A DNA stretch of 64,000 bases from Amycolatopsis suaedae (GTDB lineage: Bacteria; Actinomycetota; Actinomycetes; Mycobacteriales; Pseudonocardiaceae): positions 62,001 through 126,000 of the forward strand of contig NZ_SFCC01000019.1 of the NCBI RefSeq assembly GCF_004214935.1, in the 5' to 3' direction. Numbering within the stretch: position 1 is the first letter of the stretch; every line of letters starts with the position of its first letter. Positions 39,481 to 48,163 of this stretch are shown one piece after another. The position numbers and the translations under genes are program-made. The notes beneath the pieces are model-generated. The model made no database searches, was not told where the DNA came from, and saw nothing but the letters and a program-made list of their open reading frames with translations.

Positions 39481-41465
39481 CCGGTGACCTCGGGCTCCAG
39501 CACCCGCACGACGGCCTGCTCGACGGCTTCCGACATGGTGGCCATGTACGTCGCGGAGACGTGGTTGTCGTCCAGGTAGACGAGCACGTTGCCGATCACC
39601 GGCGGGCAGACGTCCGCCTCGCAGAAGTAGTCGCTGAAGTCCGCGAATGCCACGCCCGGGGGCAGGTCGGCGACGGCCGTGTACGGCGGGTCCGGCGCGT
39701 ACAGCTGTGCTCGCGGGGTGGCGCACTCCGGAGAGGCCGGGCCGCGCGACTCGACACAGGCCACCGGCGGCGAGCCGAAGCGCGGGTTGTCCCGTACCGC
39801 GAGCACGGGGATGCCGGCGGCGTCGACCTTGCGCCACTGGTTGACGTAGCCCGGCGGGGTGTACTCGGTCGCGTCGACCCGCACGTCCCTGGTGGCGATG
39901 GTGAACACCAGATCCGGCCGCAGCTCCACGATCTCGTCCGCGACGGCGGCGTTCCAGTCCATGCACGGCTGGTCGCCGGGCACGGTCTCGGAGTCGGTGG
40001 AGAACGGGCAGCCGCCCCGCACCATCGTGATGATCTGCCAGTTCCGCCGTTGCGCCGCCGGTTGCAGAGCGGCGACGAACTGCTGTGCGTGCGAGTCGCC
40101 TGCGACGACGATGCGCCGCTGGGGTGTGTCCAGCTCGCCGGTGGTGCAGACGGTCAGCTCCGGGTGCCGGGGCGCGATGCCGCACTGCTCCTCCGGGATC
40201 GTCGCGTAGTCCTGCGGCAGCGTGACCAGCGACGGTGCCAGGTCCGGATCGGCCGAGCCCCAGTAGGTGAACCCGGGTTCCTTCGCCCTGGCACCGGGGT
40301 GATCCGGGTTGTCGACGGTGGCGGCGTAAGTGCGGGCCTTACCGGTGGCGACGGCCTGCCAGCCACCGGTGACGGCCAGCACCGGCAGCAAGGTCGCCGC
40401 CGCGAGCGTCACCGCACCCCACTGCCGGGCCTGCGCGGGCCGTTCCACCAGGTGGTGGGTGGCGGCGGCGAGCAGCAGCGACAGGCCGATCACCGCGGCA
40501 CCGCCCGCCAGGCCCGGCTCGTCCCGGCCGGTGGCCACCAGGAACAGCACCAGGACCGGCCAGTGCCACAGGTACAGCGCGTAGCTGAGGTCACCGAGGT
40601 GACGCACCGGCCGGGCCGACAGCCACCGGTCCGCTCCAGCGCGGCTGCCGGTGCTGCCCGCGGCGATGACGGCGGCGCCGGACAGCAGCGGCCACAACGC
40701 GGCGTACCCGGGGAACACGGTGCCGACCTGCAGCACCAGCCCGCAGGACACCAGCCCGGCCACTCCCAGCCAGCCCAGCGCGACCCGGACGGCCCTCGGC
40801 AGCGTGATCCGGTCGACGGCGAGCGCGAGCAGTCCGCCGAGGGCGAACTCCCACATCCGGGTCGCGGTGTCGAAGTAGGCGACGGGCTGGTCGGTGGCGG
40901 TGAGCGTCACCGAGTACAGCAGCGACGCGGCGAACACCGCCAGCAGCACGGCCGTCAGCGTCCGGCGGGACCGGGTCAGCAGGAGCAGGCCGCCGACCAG
41001 CAGCGGCCACAGCAGGTAGAACTGCCCCTGGATGGACAGCGACCAGTAGTGCTGGACCGGGCTCGCGGTGCCGTGCTGGGCGAAGTAGTCGGCCGAGTCC
41101 GCGACGAGCTGCCAGTTCTCCAGGTACAGCGCCGACGCGGCCACCTCGCGGATCGTGCTGAACCAGCGGTTCTCCGGCAGCAGCAGGAACGACGCGACCA
41201 CGACGCCGAGCAGCACGGTCAGCGCGGCGGGGAACAGCCGCCGCACCATCCGGCCCCACATCGCGCCCCAGCGGATGCCCGCACCGGCGGCGGCCCGCAC
41301 CAGCTGGCCGGTCAGCAGGAAGCCGGAGATCAGGAAGAACACGTCCACGCCGCCGGAAACCCGGTTCAGCCAGACGTGGTAGACGACGACGAGCAGTGCG
41401 GCGACGGCACGCAGCCCCTGCAGTTCGGGGCGGTACCGGCGCGTGGGGACGCGGAGTTCGTTCAT
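39477..41465 (-). CDS. Acyltransferase 3 with C-terminal SGNH domain (OafA-like)
   Basis: 662 aa. The N-terminal ~370 residues are the 10-TM AT3 domain (YRPELQGLRAVAALLVVVYH, then GGVDVFFLISGFLLTG), and the C-terminal part is a periplasmic SGNH hydrolase-type domain with block I IVVAGDSHAQQF and a D-x-x-H late motif (DDNHVSATY). OafA-type proteins move acetyl groups across the membrane and onto cell-surface polysaccharides or peptidoglycan. The stop overlaps the APC permease stop by 4 nt (CTAG palindrome). The response regulator gene is 22 nt upstream on the same strand, so it may be transcribed together with the two-component system. Confidence 0.92.
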   Translation of the reverse strand: MNELRVPTRRYRPELQGLRAVAALLVVVYHVWLNRVSGGVDVFFLISGFLLTGQLVRAAAGAGIRWGAMWGRMVRRLFPAALTVLLGVVVASFLLLPENRWFSTIREVAASALYLENWQLVADSADYFAQHGTASPVQHYWSLSIQGQFYLLWPLLVGGLLLLTRSRRTLTAVLLAVFAASLLYSVTLTATDQPVAYFDTATRMWEFALGGLLALAVDRITLPRAVRVALGWLGVAGLVSCGLVLQVGTVFPGYAALWPLLSGAAVIAAGSTGSRAGADRWLSARPVRHLGDLSYALYLWHWPVLVLFLVATGRDEPGLAGGAAVIGLSLLLAAATHHLVERPAQARQWGAVTLAAATLLPVLAVTGGWQAVATGKARTYAATVDNPDHPGARAKEPGFTYWGSADPDLAPSLVTLPQDYATIPEEQCGIAPRHPELTVCTTGELDTPQRRIVVAGDSHAQQFVAALQPAAQRRNWQIITMVRGGCPFSTDSETVPGDQPCMDWNAAVADEIVELRPDLVFTIATRDVRVDATEYTPPGYVNQWRKVDAAGIPVLAVRDNPRFGSPPVACVESRGPASPECATPRAQLYAPDPPYTAVADLPPGVAFADFSDYFCEADVCPPVIGNVLVYLDDNHVSATYMATMSEAVEQAVVRVLEPEVTG

Positions 41466-41487
41466 CGGGTTTTCTCTTCGGGGGGAC

Positions 41488-42138
41488 CTACAGTTCGACG
41501 AGACCGGCGCGGATGGCGTAGCGGGTCAGTGCGACCCGGTCGCGCATGCCGAGCTTGGCCAGGATGTTGGCCCGGTGCCGGTCGACGGTCTTGACGCTGA
41601 TCACCAGGGTGTCGGCGATCTCCTTCGCCGAGTGGCCCTCGGCGATGAGCTTGACGATCTCCTCCTCACGCGCGGTGAGGATGCTGTCCGGCAGCGGCTG
41701 GCCCTGGCGGTTGCGCCGCAGGTAGTCGCGGACCAGCGCGGTCACCGCGCCCTGGTAGAGGAACGGCTCGCCACGCATGGCCGCCCGGCACGCCTCCATC
41801 AGATCCTGGTCGGCGACCGACTTGAGCACGTAGCCGGACGCACCGGCCTTGAGCGCCTCGAAGAAGTACTGCTCGTTGTCGTACATGGACAGCATCAGGA
41901 TGCGGATGCCCGGCGCGTCCCTGGCGATCTCCCGCGCCGCCTGGATGCCGGTCATCCTCGGCATCGCGATGTCCAGGATGGCCAGATCGACCTTTCCGTC
42001 GACGGCCGCCGAGACGGCCTCCGCGCCGTCGGACGCCTCGGCGACGACCGTGAGGTCCGGTTCGGCGTCCAGGATGAGCCGCAGTCCGCGCCGGACCAGG
42101 GCATGGTCGTCGGCGAGCAGGATCCGGGTGCGGGTCAC
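41488..42138 (-). CDS. NarL/LuxR-family response regulator
   Basis: 216 aa. The receiver domain has ILLADDHALVRRGLRLIL (acidic pocket), the phospho-acceptor Asp in VDLAILDIAMP, and the conserved Lys in YVLKSVADQDL. The C-terminal LuxR HTH is SILTAREEEIVKLIAEGHSA, KEIADTLVISVKTVDRHRAN. GTG 42138 overlaps the kinase stop (GTGA), so the pair is coupled. Candidate targets include its own operon and the AT3 acyltransferase downstream. Confidence 0.93.
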   Translation of the reverse strand: MTRTRILLADDHALVRRGLRLILDAEPDLTVVAEASDGAEAVSAAVDGKVDLAILDIAMPRMTGIQAAREIARDAPGIRILMLSMYDNEQYFFEALKAGASGYVLKSVADQDLMEACRAAMRGEPFLYQGAVTALVRDYLRRNRQGQPLPDSILTAREEEIVKLIAEGHSAKEIADTLVISVKTVDRHRANILAKLGMRDRVALTRYAIRAGLVEL

Positions 42139-43148
42139 CGTGCCTGCCCGTCCCACGGCACGGACAGCCGCACCTCGGTTCCGGAGTCCACTGTGGACTT
42201 GATGGTGAGCAGCGCGCCGATCAGCAGGGCCCGCTCGCGCATGCCGCGGATGCCAGCGCCCTCGCGGGTGATGCCGCCGCGGCCGTCGTCGACGACCCGC
42301 AGCAGCAGCTCGCCCGGGCGGACCGACAGGGACAGCTCCGCCGACGTCGCACCCGCGTGCCGGGCCACGTTGGTCAGGCTCTCCTGCGCGATCCGGTACA
42401 GCACCAGCTCGACGTCGGCGCCCAGCTCCGGCAGGTCCGGGTCGACGCGGCGGGTCACGAACGGGTACTCGCTCGCCAGCGCGGCGAGCGCGCTCTGCAG
42501 GCCGAGGTCGGCGAGCACGCCCGGCCGCAGCCGCCTGGCCACCTGCCGGACCTCGTCGATGCTGTCGCGGACGGTCTCCTGCGCCGCCTGCAGCTCCGGT
42601 CGCAGGTCCTCCGGCGCGCGGTCGAGCGTGCGCTTCAAGCCGAGCAGGACGACGGTCAGGCTTTGCCCGATCTCGTCGTGCAGTTCCCTGGCGATGCGCT
42701 GACGTTCGGCTTCCTGCGCGGCCAGCGCGTGCGCGCTGCTCGCGCTGCGCTCGGCCTCCAGCCGGTCGAGCATGCCGTTGAACGTGTGCACCAGGTGGGT
42801 CAGGTCGCCGTTGCCCTGCTCGGTCAGCCGGTCGCCGCGGCGCAGCAGGTCGACGCGTTCCATCAGCGTCTCCAGCGCGTCCAGCGGTGCGAGGCTGCGC
42901 CGGACGAGGAACGCGTTGGCGGCGAGGATGAGCAGCAGCCCGGTCAGCAGCACCGGCAGTTCCGTGGGCAGGACCGGCGCGGACACCGTCGCCGGTGACA
43001 ACGCGAGCACGACCGTCCCCGCGGTGAACAGGAACCCGTTGATCACACACAGCCGGCCGAACAGGGCCTGCGCTGGACGGCGCACGCGCGGCGCCCTCTC
43101 GGCGTAGGTCATCCCCTCAGCCTCGCTCCGCGGCCGCGTGTTGTCCAT
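42135..43148 (-). CDS. NarL-type sensor histidine kinase (HisKA_3)
   Basis: 337 aa from ATG 43148 (GTG 43160 or ATG 43112 are alternatives). Two TM segments (VINGFLFTAGTVVLAL and LPVLLTGLLLILAANAFLV) enclose a very short extracytoplasmic loop, so sensing is probably in or at the membrane. A HAMP-like linker leads to HisKA_3 with the phospho-His in QRIARELHDEIGQSLTVV, and an HATPase with LTNVARHAGA (N box) and VVDDGRGG (G box). It is an intact kinase for the coupled NarL regulator. The signal is unknown. Confidence 0.92.
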   Translation of the reverse strand: MDNTRPRSEAEGMTYAERAPRVRRPAQALFGRLCVINGFLFTAGTVVLALSPATVSAPVLPTELPVLLTGLLLILAANAFLVRRSLAPLDALETLMERVDLLRRGDRLTEQGNGDLTHLVHTFNGMLDRLEAERSASSAHALAAQEAERQRIARELHDEIGQSLTVVLLGLKRTLDRAPEDLRPELQAAQETVRDSIDEVRQVARRLRPGVLADLGLQSALAALASEYPFVTRRVDPDLPELGADVELVLYRIAQESLTNVARHAGATSAELSLSVRPGELLLRVVDDGRGGITREGAGIRGMRERALLIGALLTIKSTVDSGTEVRLSVPWDGQAR

Positions 43149-43287
43149 TGGAGTCAACACCCATCGCGGCAGGGATCACACCCCCACGGCCCATGGGGAA
43201 TGGGTGCTGGCTCCGATGTCGTCAGGCCTGTGACCAGCGAAGACTTGACCCGGTGAACGGACGGAACGGACGAACGGGTCGATAACG

Positions 43288-43857
43288 GTGGAGACGCGTG
43301 CCGACCCGCTCGTCTACTGGACAGCCGGTGCCGCGACGGCACTGGTGGTCCTGGCGGTGTCCGTCGTGCGGATCGTCCCGGCGGGACAGTGCCTGGTGTT
43401 GCTCCGGTTCGGCGCGGTCTCCGGGGTTCGGGGACCCGGGTTGATCGTCGTGCTGCCCCTGCTGCGGCAGGGCCTGCGCGTACCGACCACGCCGCACACC
43501 CTCGACCTGCTGTGGCTCGAGGTGGTGACCCGGGACGGGGTGCCGGTCACGGTCAGCTGCACGGCGACCGCCGTCGTCCGGGATCCCGCCGCCTACGCGG
43601 GTCACGTGCTCGCCGGTGACGCGCCCGACACGGACCGGGTCGCCGCCGACGTGATCGTCACCTGCCTGGCGCGCCGTCGGCTCGCGGACATCGCGCGGGC
43701 CGACGGCGACGGACTCGCGCGGGCCGTGACGACGCGAACCCGGTCCAGGGGAATCGAGGTGACCGACGTCGAGGTCGCCCGCGCCGAGGTGCCCCTGGGA
43801 CCCGAGTTGTTCCGGTGGGCGCACCCCGACAACGAGCGTCAAGGAGGCCAGTCGTGA
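43288..43857 (+). CDS. SPFH/Band 7 (stomatin-like) short protein
   Basis: 189 aa from GTG 43288. One N-terminal TM helix (YWTAGAATALVVLAVSVVRI) is followed directly by a Band 7 domain: VPAGQCLVLLRFGAVSGVRGPGLIVVLPLL (in parts), VTRDGVPVTVSCTATAVVRDP, and RSRGIEVTDVEVARAEV. It is shorter than stomatins (about 250-300 aa) and lacks the C-terminal coiled coil. GTGA overlap with the CBS gene and the following NhaD-type transporter form a three-gene operon. It may organise or regulate the transporter in the membrane. Confidence 0.83.
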   Translation: METRADPLVYWTAGAATALVVLAVSVVRIVPAGQCLVLLRFGAVSGVRGPGLIVVLPLLRQGLRVPTTPHTLDLLWLEVVTRDGVPVTVSCTATAVVRDPAAYAGHVLAGDAPDTDRVAADVIVTCLARRRLADIARADGDGLARAVTTRTRSRGIEVTDVEVARAEVPLGPELFRWAHPDNERQGGQS

Positions 43858-44357
43858 CCACGTCACCCGACATCGAGCCCGACCACAGAGAGGTGGCCAT
43901 GAAAGCAGGGGAGATCGCCGTGCGCGTGCCGACGATCACCGTGGCCGATCCGGTCGCCAGGGCCGTCCGGCTGATGGCGGTGGGCAGGCTGCCCGGGCTG
44001 GTGGTCGTCGACGACCGCGGCAGGCCGAAGATCGTGTTGCCGGGCACCCAGGTGCTGCGGCTCGCGGTCCCCGGCGCCTACCAGGACGACCCGGCGCTGG
44101 CCAGGGTCGTCGACGAGGACCACGCCGACCGGTTCTGGGACGAGCTGGGCAACCTGACCGTCGGCGACTGCCTGCCCCGCCAGCCCCTGCGGCCGGTCAC
44201 CGTGCCCGCATCGGCCACCCTGCTGGAGGTCGCGGCCCTGATGGCGAGGGCGCACAGCCCGCTGGTCGCCGTCGTCGACACCGACGGCGTGCTGACCGGC
44301 GCGATCACGCTGGAGCGGTTGCTGGTCAGCCTCGCCCTGTCCGGGCTGGGGGACTGA
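43854..44357 (+). CDS. CBS-domain pair protein
   Basis: 167 aa from GTG 43854 (GTGA overlap), or 152 aa from ATG 43899, which has AGAGAGG upstream and begins at the domain (MKAGEIAVRVPTITVADPVA). Two CBS motifs flank a short insert: RLMAVGRLPGLVVVDDRGRP and LRPVTVPASATLLEVAALMA with SPLVAVVDTDGVLTGAITLE. CBS pairs bind adenine nucleotides and often regulate transporters. The transporter gene begins one base after its stop, so a regulatory subunit role is likely. Confidence 0.88.
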   Translation: MTTSPDIEPDHREVAMKAGEIAVRVPTITVADPVARAVRLMAVGRLPGLVVVDDRGRPKIVLPGTQVLRLAVPGAYQDDPALARVVDEDHADRFWDELGNLTVGDCLPRQPLRPVTVPASATLLEVAALMARAHSPLVAVVDTDGVLTGAITLERLLVSLALSGLGD

Positions 44358-44358
44358 C

Positions 44359-45642
44359 GTGGCGGTTGTCGCGCTGGGGATCTTCCTGGTCGCGTTCTTC
44401 TTCATCGCCACCGAGAAGATCAACAAGGTCGCGGTGGTACTCACCGCGGCCGGCGCGATGGCGGTGCTCGGGCTGATCCCTGGCTCGGAGGTGTTCTTCT
44501 CCGAGCACGAGGGCATCGACTGGAACGTCATCTTCCTGCTGCTCGGGATGATGGTCATCGTCGGCGTGATCAAGCAGACCGGCCTGTTCGACTACCTCGG
44601 GATCTGGGCGGCGAAACGGTCGAAGGGGCGCCCGTACCGGCTGATGGTGATGCTGATGGGCATCACCGCGGTGGCCTCGCCGTTCCTGGACAACGTCACC
44701 ACGATCATGCTGGTGGCGCCGGTGACGGTGGTGGTGTGCAACCGTTTGCGCATCCCCGCCCAGCCGTACCTGATCGCCGAGGTGCTCGCGTCGAACATCG
44801 GCGGTGCCGCCACGCTCATCGGCGACCCGCCGAACATCATCATCGGCAGCCGGGCCGGCCTGTCGTTCAACGACTTCCTGGTGCACATGGCGCCGCCGGT
44901 GATCGTCATCTTCGCGGTGTTCGTGCTGCTGACCCGGGTGCTGTTCCGCAAGTCCTTCGTCTACAACCCGGACAACGTCGCCGCGGTGATGGCGCTGCAG
45001 GAACGCCGGGCCATCACCGACCCGGCGCTGCTGGTGCGCTGCCTGGTGGTGCTCACCGGTGTCGTCGTCGGGTTCGGCCTGCACGCCGTCGTCCACGTCG
45101 AGCCGTCCATCGTCGCGCTCGTCGGCGCCGGGGTGATGGTGCTGGTGTCGCGTGTGGACATCCGGGACGTGCTGAACGAGGTGGAGTGGCCGACGCTGGT
45201 GTTCTTCATGGGTCTGTTCGTCATGGTGGCGGGGCTCGTGCACACCGGAGTGATCTCGACGGTCGGCACGTGGGCCATCGGCGCGCTCGGCGACAACTAC
45301 TTCGGGGCGGCGACGGCGCTGCTGTTCGGGTCGAGTGTGCTCGGCGCGTTCTTCGACAACATCCCGTATGTGGCGACGATGGCGCCGATCGTCGAGGGTG
45401 TCGTGGCGCAGATCCCGGACCCGTCGACCGGGCAGGCGCTGTGGTGGGCGTTCGCGCTCGGCGCCGACTTCGGCGGCAACGGCACCGCCGTCGCGGCCAG
45501 CGCGAATGTGGTCGCCATCGGCATCGCCGCGCGTACCGGGCACCGCATCTCGTTCTGGCAGTTCACCCGCTACGGCATCGTCGTCACCGTGCTGAGCACC
45601 GTGCTGGCCTGGGTCTACGTCTGGCTGCGTTACTTCCTCTGA
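44359..45642 (+). CDS. ArsB/NhaD-family (ion transporter superfamily) permease
   Basis: 427 aa, about 11-12 TM; GTG 44359 follows GGGGGA. Signatures are FLLLGMMVIVGVIKQTGLFD, ASPFLDNVTTIMLVAPVTVV, ASNIGGAATLIGDPPNIIIG (the conserved GDPPN) and FFDNIPYVATMAPIV, the two re-entrant hairpin motifs of the IT superfamily. It could export arsenite or exchange Na+/H+ (NhaD); no arsenic genes are near, so the substrate is open. It is the last gene of the SPFH-CBS-transporter operon and is followed by a strong hairpin. Confidence 0.9.
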   Translation: MAVVALGIFLVAFFFIATEKINKVAVVLTAAGAMAVLGLIPGSEVFFSEHEGIDWNVIFLLLGMMVIVGVIKQTGLFDYLGIWAAKRSKGRPYRLMVMLMGITAVASPFLDNVTTIMLVAPVTVVVCNRLRIPAQPYLIAEVLASNIGGAATLIGDPPNIIIGSRAGLSFNDFLVHMAPPVIVIFAVFVLLTRVLFRKSFVYNPDNVAAVMALQERRAITDPALLVRCLVVLTGVVVGFGLHAVVHVEPSIVALVGAGVMVLVSRVDIRDVLNEVEWPTLVFFMGLFVMVAGLVHTGVISTVGTWAIGALGDNYFGAATALLFGSSVLGAFFDNIPYVATMAPIVEGVVAQIPDPSTGQALWWAFALGADFGGNGTAVAASANVVAIGIAARTGHRISFWQFTRYGIVVTVLSTVLAWVYVWLRYFL

Positions 45643-45644
45643 TG

Positions 45645-45673
45645 CCGGGCCCTCTCATGCCGTGAGGGCCCGG
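45645..45673 (+). terminator. Terminator-like hairpin after the NhaD-type gene
   Basis: CCGGGCCCTC and GAGGGCCCGG form a perfect 10-bp stem with a 9-nt loop, beginning 3 nt after the stop codon. No T-run follows. Confidence 0.7.
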
Positions 45674-45858
45674 CGGGGTCCAGGTGCTGTGCGCCCCCAA
45701 TGCCACATTGGGGGAGTTTGCTGGGTCTCTTTCGTGGTGGCGGCTGGGTCGGTTGTGCCGGATGTGACTGGTGGGGCTGCCGCGCCGGGGCGGGAGTTCG
45801 TGAAGGCCACCTTCACCACGTGAGACGACAGAAACTCGGCCTTCACGCCCCGAACAAG

Positions 45859-45942
45859 TACGACTCGCGCGTCAGAACCTACGACTCGCGCGTGAGAACG
45901 TACGACTCGCGCGTGAGAACGTACGACTCGCGCGAACGGCCC
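45859..45942. repeat. Four tandem 21-bp units
   Basis: Units begin TACGACTCGCGCGTGAGAAC at 45859, 45880, 45901 and 45922. Units 2 and 3 are identical, unit 1 has two changes, and unit 4 diverges after TACGACTCGCGCG. The period is exactly 21 bp, two helical turns. Confidence 0.92.
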
Positions 45943-46102
45943 GTTCACGCGGGCGACCGGCACCAGGTGAGAACCGGCGTCCACATCGTGAGTTCTGCGC
46001 TCACGCACGCGAGTTCTGCATTCCGGCCCGCGAGTTCTGCGCTCGGGACCGCCCACCTCGCCCTGTCCGACGTCCGACTTTCGCCGGTGCCCTGGCGTCT
46101 GA

Positions 46103-46128
46103 TGCCGTGAGGGGCCCCCTTCACGGCA
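46103..46128. terminator. GC-rich hairpin inside the composite element
   Basis: TGCCGTGA and TCACGGCA arms enclose the inner palindrome GGGGCCCC. It is similar to the hairpin at 24444-24470 and may be a conserved sub-module of the composite elements. Confidence 0.5.
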
Positions 46129-46387
46129 AAGGTCGGGTGGTGTGCGTGAAGGTGGAGTTCGCGTGCGGGAGCGTGGGACTCGCGTGCGCGAAGGTGGGAC
46201 TCGCGGGGCCGCGGGGTGGGAGGCGTGTCTCACGGTATGAACTCCACGCTCGTGCACGCGAGTTCTGCGTTCCGGTACGCGAGTTCCACGCTCGCGCACG
46301 GTCGCCCGCCCCGGACCCTGCCGGGCCCCTGACGTGAGACGTAATGAAGGTGGCCTTCACGTGCTCCGGGGCCAGCGCCGGTCAGCG

Positions 46388-47602
46388 TCAGAGGAAGACC
46401 GGCACGCTCTCCACACCGCCCGCGAGCCTGTCCGTGCGCACCGCGATGTCGTCGACGTCGACGGCCAGCCGCATGGTGGGGAACCGGCGGAACAGCGCCG
46501 GGAACACGGTCCGCAGCTCGATGCGGGCGAGGTTGGCGCCGATGCACACGTGGGCGCCGTGCCCGAACGCGACGTGGACGTTCGGCGAGCGGGTGGGATC
46601 GAACTCGTCCGGCGCGGGGAACACCGACTCGTCGCGGTTGGCCGCGTCGCTGGACACGAGCACGGCGTCGCCACGCGCGATGCGGACCCCGCCGATCTCG
46701 ACGTCCTCGTGCGCGTACCGCAGCAGCCCGCCGGTGCCGCTGGTGGCCGACAGCCGCAGGATCTCCTCGACGGTCCGCTGCACCTGACCGTCCGGGTCGG
46801 CGACGAACCGGTCGCGCCTGCTCAGGTCGCTGAGCAGGAACAACACGCCGAGCGCGATCCGGGTCGACGTGGTCTCGTGGCCGGCGAACAGCAGACCCGC
46901 GGCCTGGCGGGCCAGGTCCTCGTCGGTGAACGTCGGGTCCTCGGCCTGCACGGCCACCATGTCGGAGATGACGTCGTCCTGCGGATCCTTTCGCTTGGCC
47001 GCCGCCAGCGACGCCGTGTAGGCCATGAACTCCCGCATCGCCGCCTGAGCGTCCTCCCTGCCGTCGAGCACCGCGATGCGTTCGGACAGCGTCCGGAAGT
47101 GGGCACGGTCGGCGAACGGGACGCCGAGCAACTCGCAGATCACCAGCACCGGCAGCGGGAACGCGAGCAGCTCGGTCAGGTCGACCGGACGGCCGGGGTT
47201 CGCGTCCTGCGCCGCGCGCATGTCGTCGAGGCAGCGGCTGGTGAGGTCGGCGATGTGGTCGCTGAGCGCACGCATCCGCGGAGCGGAGAACGCGGGCGCG
47301 AGCATGCGGCGCATCCGCTTGTGCTCGTGTTCCTCGGTGTCGTAGTTGCCGCTGGGGCCGTCCTGCAACGCGGCGTGCGAGATGCGGGACGCACGCTCCG
47401 GCTCCGGGTGGGAACGCCCGAACCGGTTGTCCCGGAAGACTTCCTTGACGTGCTCGTAGGACGTCACCAGCCACGCTGGGTCACCGGCCGGCGTGACGAC
47501 CCTGGTCAGCGGGGACCGGCTGCGCAGCCTGGCGTACAGCGGCGCGATCTCCAGCGCGTTGCGCCGGTCGAAGGGCAGCCGCGGGTTCTCGGTGGTGGTC
47601 AT
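46388..47602 (-). CDS. Cytochrome P450 (CYP105/107-like class I)
   Basis: 404 aa, soluble. All P450 motifs are intact: I-helix LLFAGHETTSTRI, ExxR in VEEILRLS, and the haem-binding FGHGAHVCIGANLAR with the Cys ligand. The size and SRxxRxML-like stretch KRMRRMLAPAFS are usual for actinomycete P450s that use a ferredoxin; no ferredoxin gene is adjacent. Its ATG overlaps the PadR stop by 4 nt (ATGA), so it is translated from the PadR message and presumably autorepressed with it. The substrate is unknown. Confidence 0.93.
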   Translation of the reverse strand: MTTTENPRLPFDRRNALEIAPLYARLRSRSPLTRVVTPAGDPAWLVTSYEHVKEVFRDNRFGRSHPEPERASRISHAALQDGPSGNYDTEEHEHKRMRRMLAPAFSAPRMRALSDHIADLTSRCLDDMRAAQDANPGRPVDLTELLAFPLPVLVICELLGVPFADRAHFRTLSERIAVLDGREDAQAAMREFMAYTASLAAAKRKDPQDDVISDMVAVQAEDPTFTDEDLARQAAGLLFAGHETTSTRIALGVLFLLSDLSRRDRFVADPDGQVQRTVEEILRLSATSGTGGLLRYAHEDVEIGGVRIARGDAVLVSSDAANRDESVFPAPDEFDPTRSPNVHVAFGHGAHVCIGANLARIELRTVFPALFRRFPTMRLAVDVDDIAVRTDRLAGGVESVPVFL

Positions 47603-48120
47603 CGGTCCTCCTCGCTACTGGTCGAGCGCAGGGTGTCCAGCCACGCCCGTTCCTCGGTGAGCCTGCGGCCGACCTCGGCCAGCACGGTGCGGGTCCACGG
47701 ATCCGCCTGCGCCGCCGCGAGTTTGCTGAGCCGCTCGCGCTCGGCCGTGATGACGCGGTCACGCGTGTCGAGCACCGCGCGGCGTTCGTCCTCGTCGAGC
47801 CTGCTGAAGTTGCCCACCCTGGCCAGGAACTCCGTGTCGTTGAGCGCAAGTTCCTCGGGGAAGTCGGTGAGCTGGTCGTGCAGCAGTTCCCTGCCGACGT
47901 CGGTGATCGAGTACACGTGCCGGGGCGGCTTGCTCTGCTGGTCCTCCGCGTCGCGGAGCACCGCGCCGGCGTCGACGAACCGCCGCAGCGTCGGGTACAG
48001 CGAGTTGTTCGACAGCATGCGGCCCGTCGACGCCTCCACCGCCTTGCGCAGCTCGTAGCCGTGCAACGGGCCCTCGGCGAGCCGGGACAGCAGGAGGATC
48101 TCGATCCACACATGTGTCAC
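47599..48120 (-). CDS. PadR-family regulator of the P450
   Basis: 173 aa from GTG 48120. The winged helix is typical of PadR: EILLLSRLAEGPLHGYELRK, SNNSLYPTLRRFVDAGAVLR, KPPRHVYSITDVGRELLHDQ. A helical C-terminal dimerisation part follows (RVITAERERLSKLAAAQ), as in PadR-s2/Vir types. The start codon lies inside a 28-bp palindrome, so it should repress itself and the coupled P450, probably released by the P450 substrate. The mRNA may be close to leaderless, since no RBS is visible. Confidence 0.9.
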   Translation of the reverse strand: MTHVWIEILLLSRLAEGPLHGYELRKAVEASTGRMLSNNSLYPTLRRFVDAGAVLRDAEDQQSKPPRHVYSITDVGRELLHDQLTDFPEELALNDTEFLARVGNFSRLDEDERRAVLDTRDRVITAERERLSKLAAAQADPWTRTVLAEVGRRLTEERAWLDTLRSTSSEEDR

Positions 48121-48142
48121 GGTAACCTAGGTTAGCGTGACA
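48115..48142. promoter_or_regulatory. 28-bp palindrome over the padR-like start, probable PadR operator
   Basis: The half-sites TGTCACG and CGTGACA flank TAACCTAGGTTA; only one symmetric pair (48122/48135) is mismatched. It covers the GTG start codon (48120-48118), a position suited to autorepression of a leaderless or near-leaderless transcript. Confidence 0.75.
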
Positions 48143-48163
48143 TGCCAACAACACTGAGTGACG

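Larger units (their letters stand above)
45796..46365. repeat. Composite palindromic intergenic element (570 bp) between convergent genes
   Basis: It starts GTTCGTGAAGGCCACCTTC (variant right arm AACTCGGCCTTCAC at 45834-45847) and ends with ATGAAGGTGGCCTTCACGTG. Inside are four 21-bp tandem units (45859-45942), an inverted copy of the central block of the 34.3- and 63.2-kb elements (GTTCACGCGGGCGACCGGC, GGTGAGAACCGG, then GTGAGTTCTGCGCTCACGCA), a GC hairpin at 46103-46128, and more divergent 21-bp units of both senses. I see no gene in the roughly 740 bases between the transporter and P450 genes. Confidence 0.87.

Noticed and set aside
45859..45942. CRISPR array from regularly spaced repeats
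   Set aside because: The 21-bp units are directly tandem without unique spacers and there are no cas genes.
48115..48142. Iron box upstream of the PadR-like gene
   Set aside because: TAACCTAGGTTA has its half-sites in the opposite order from the TTAGGTTAGGCT consensus, and the flanking arms fit a PadR operator better.
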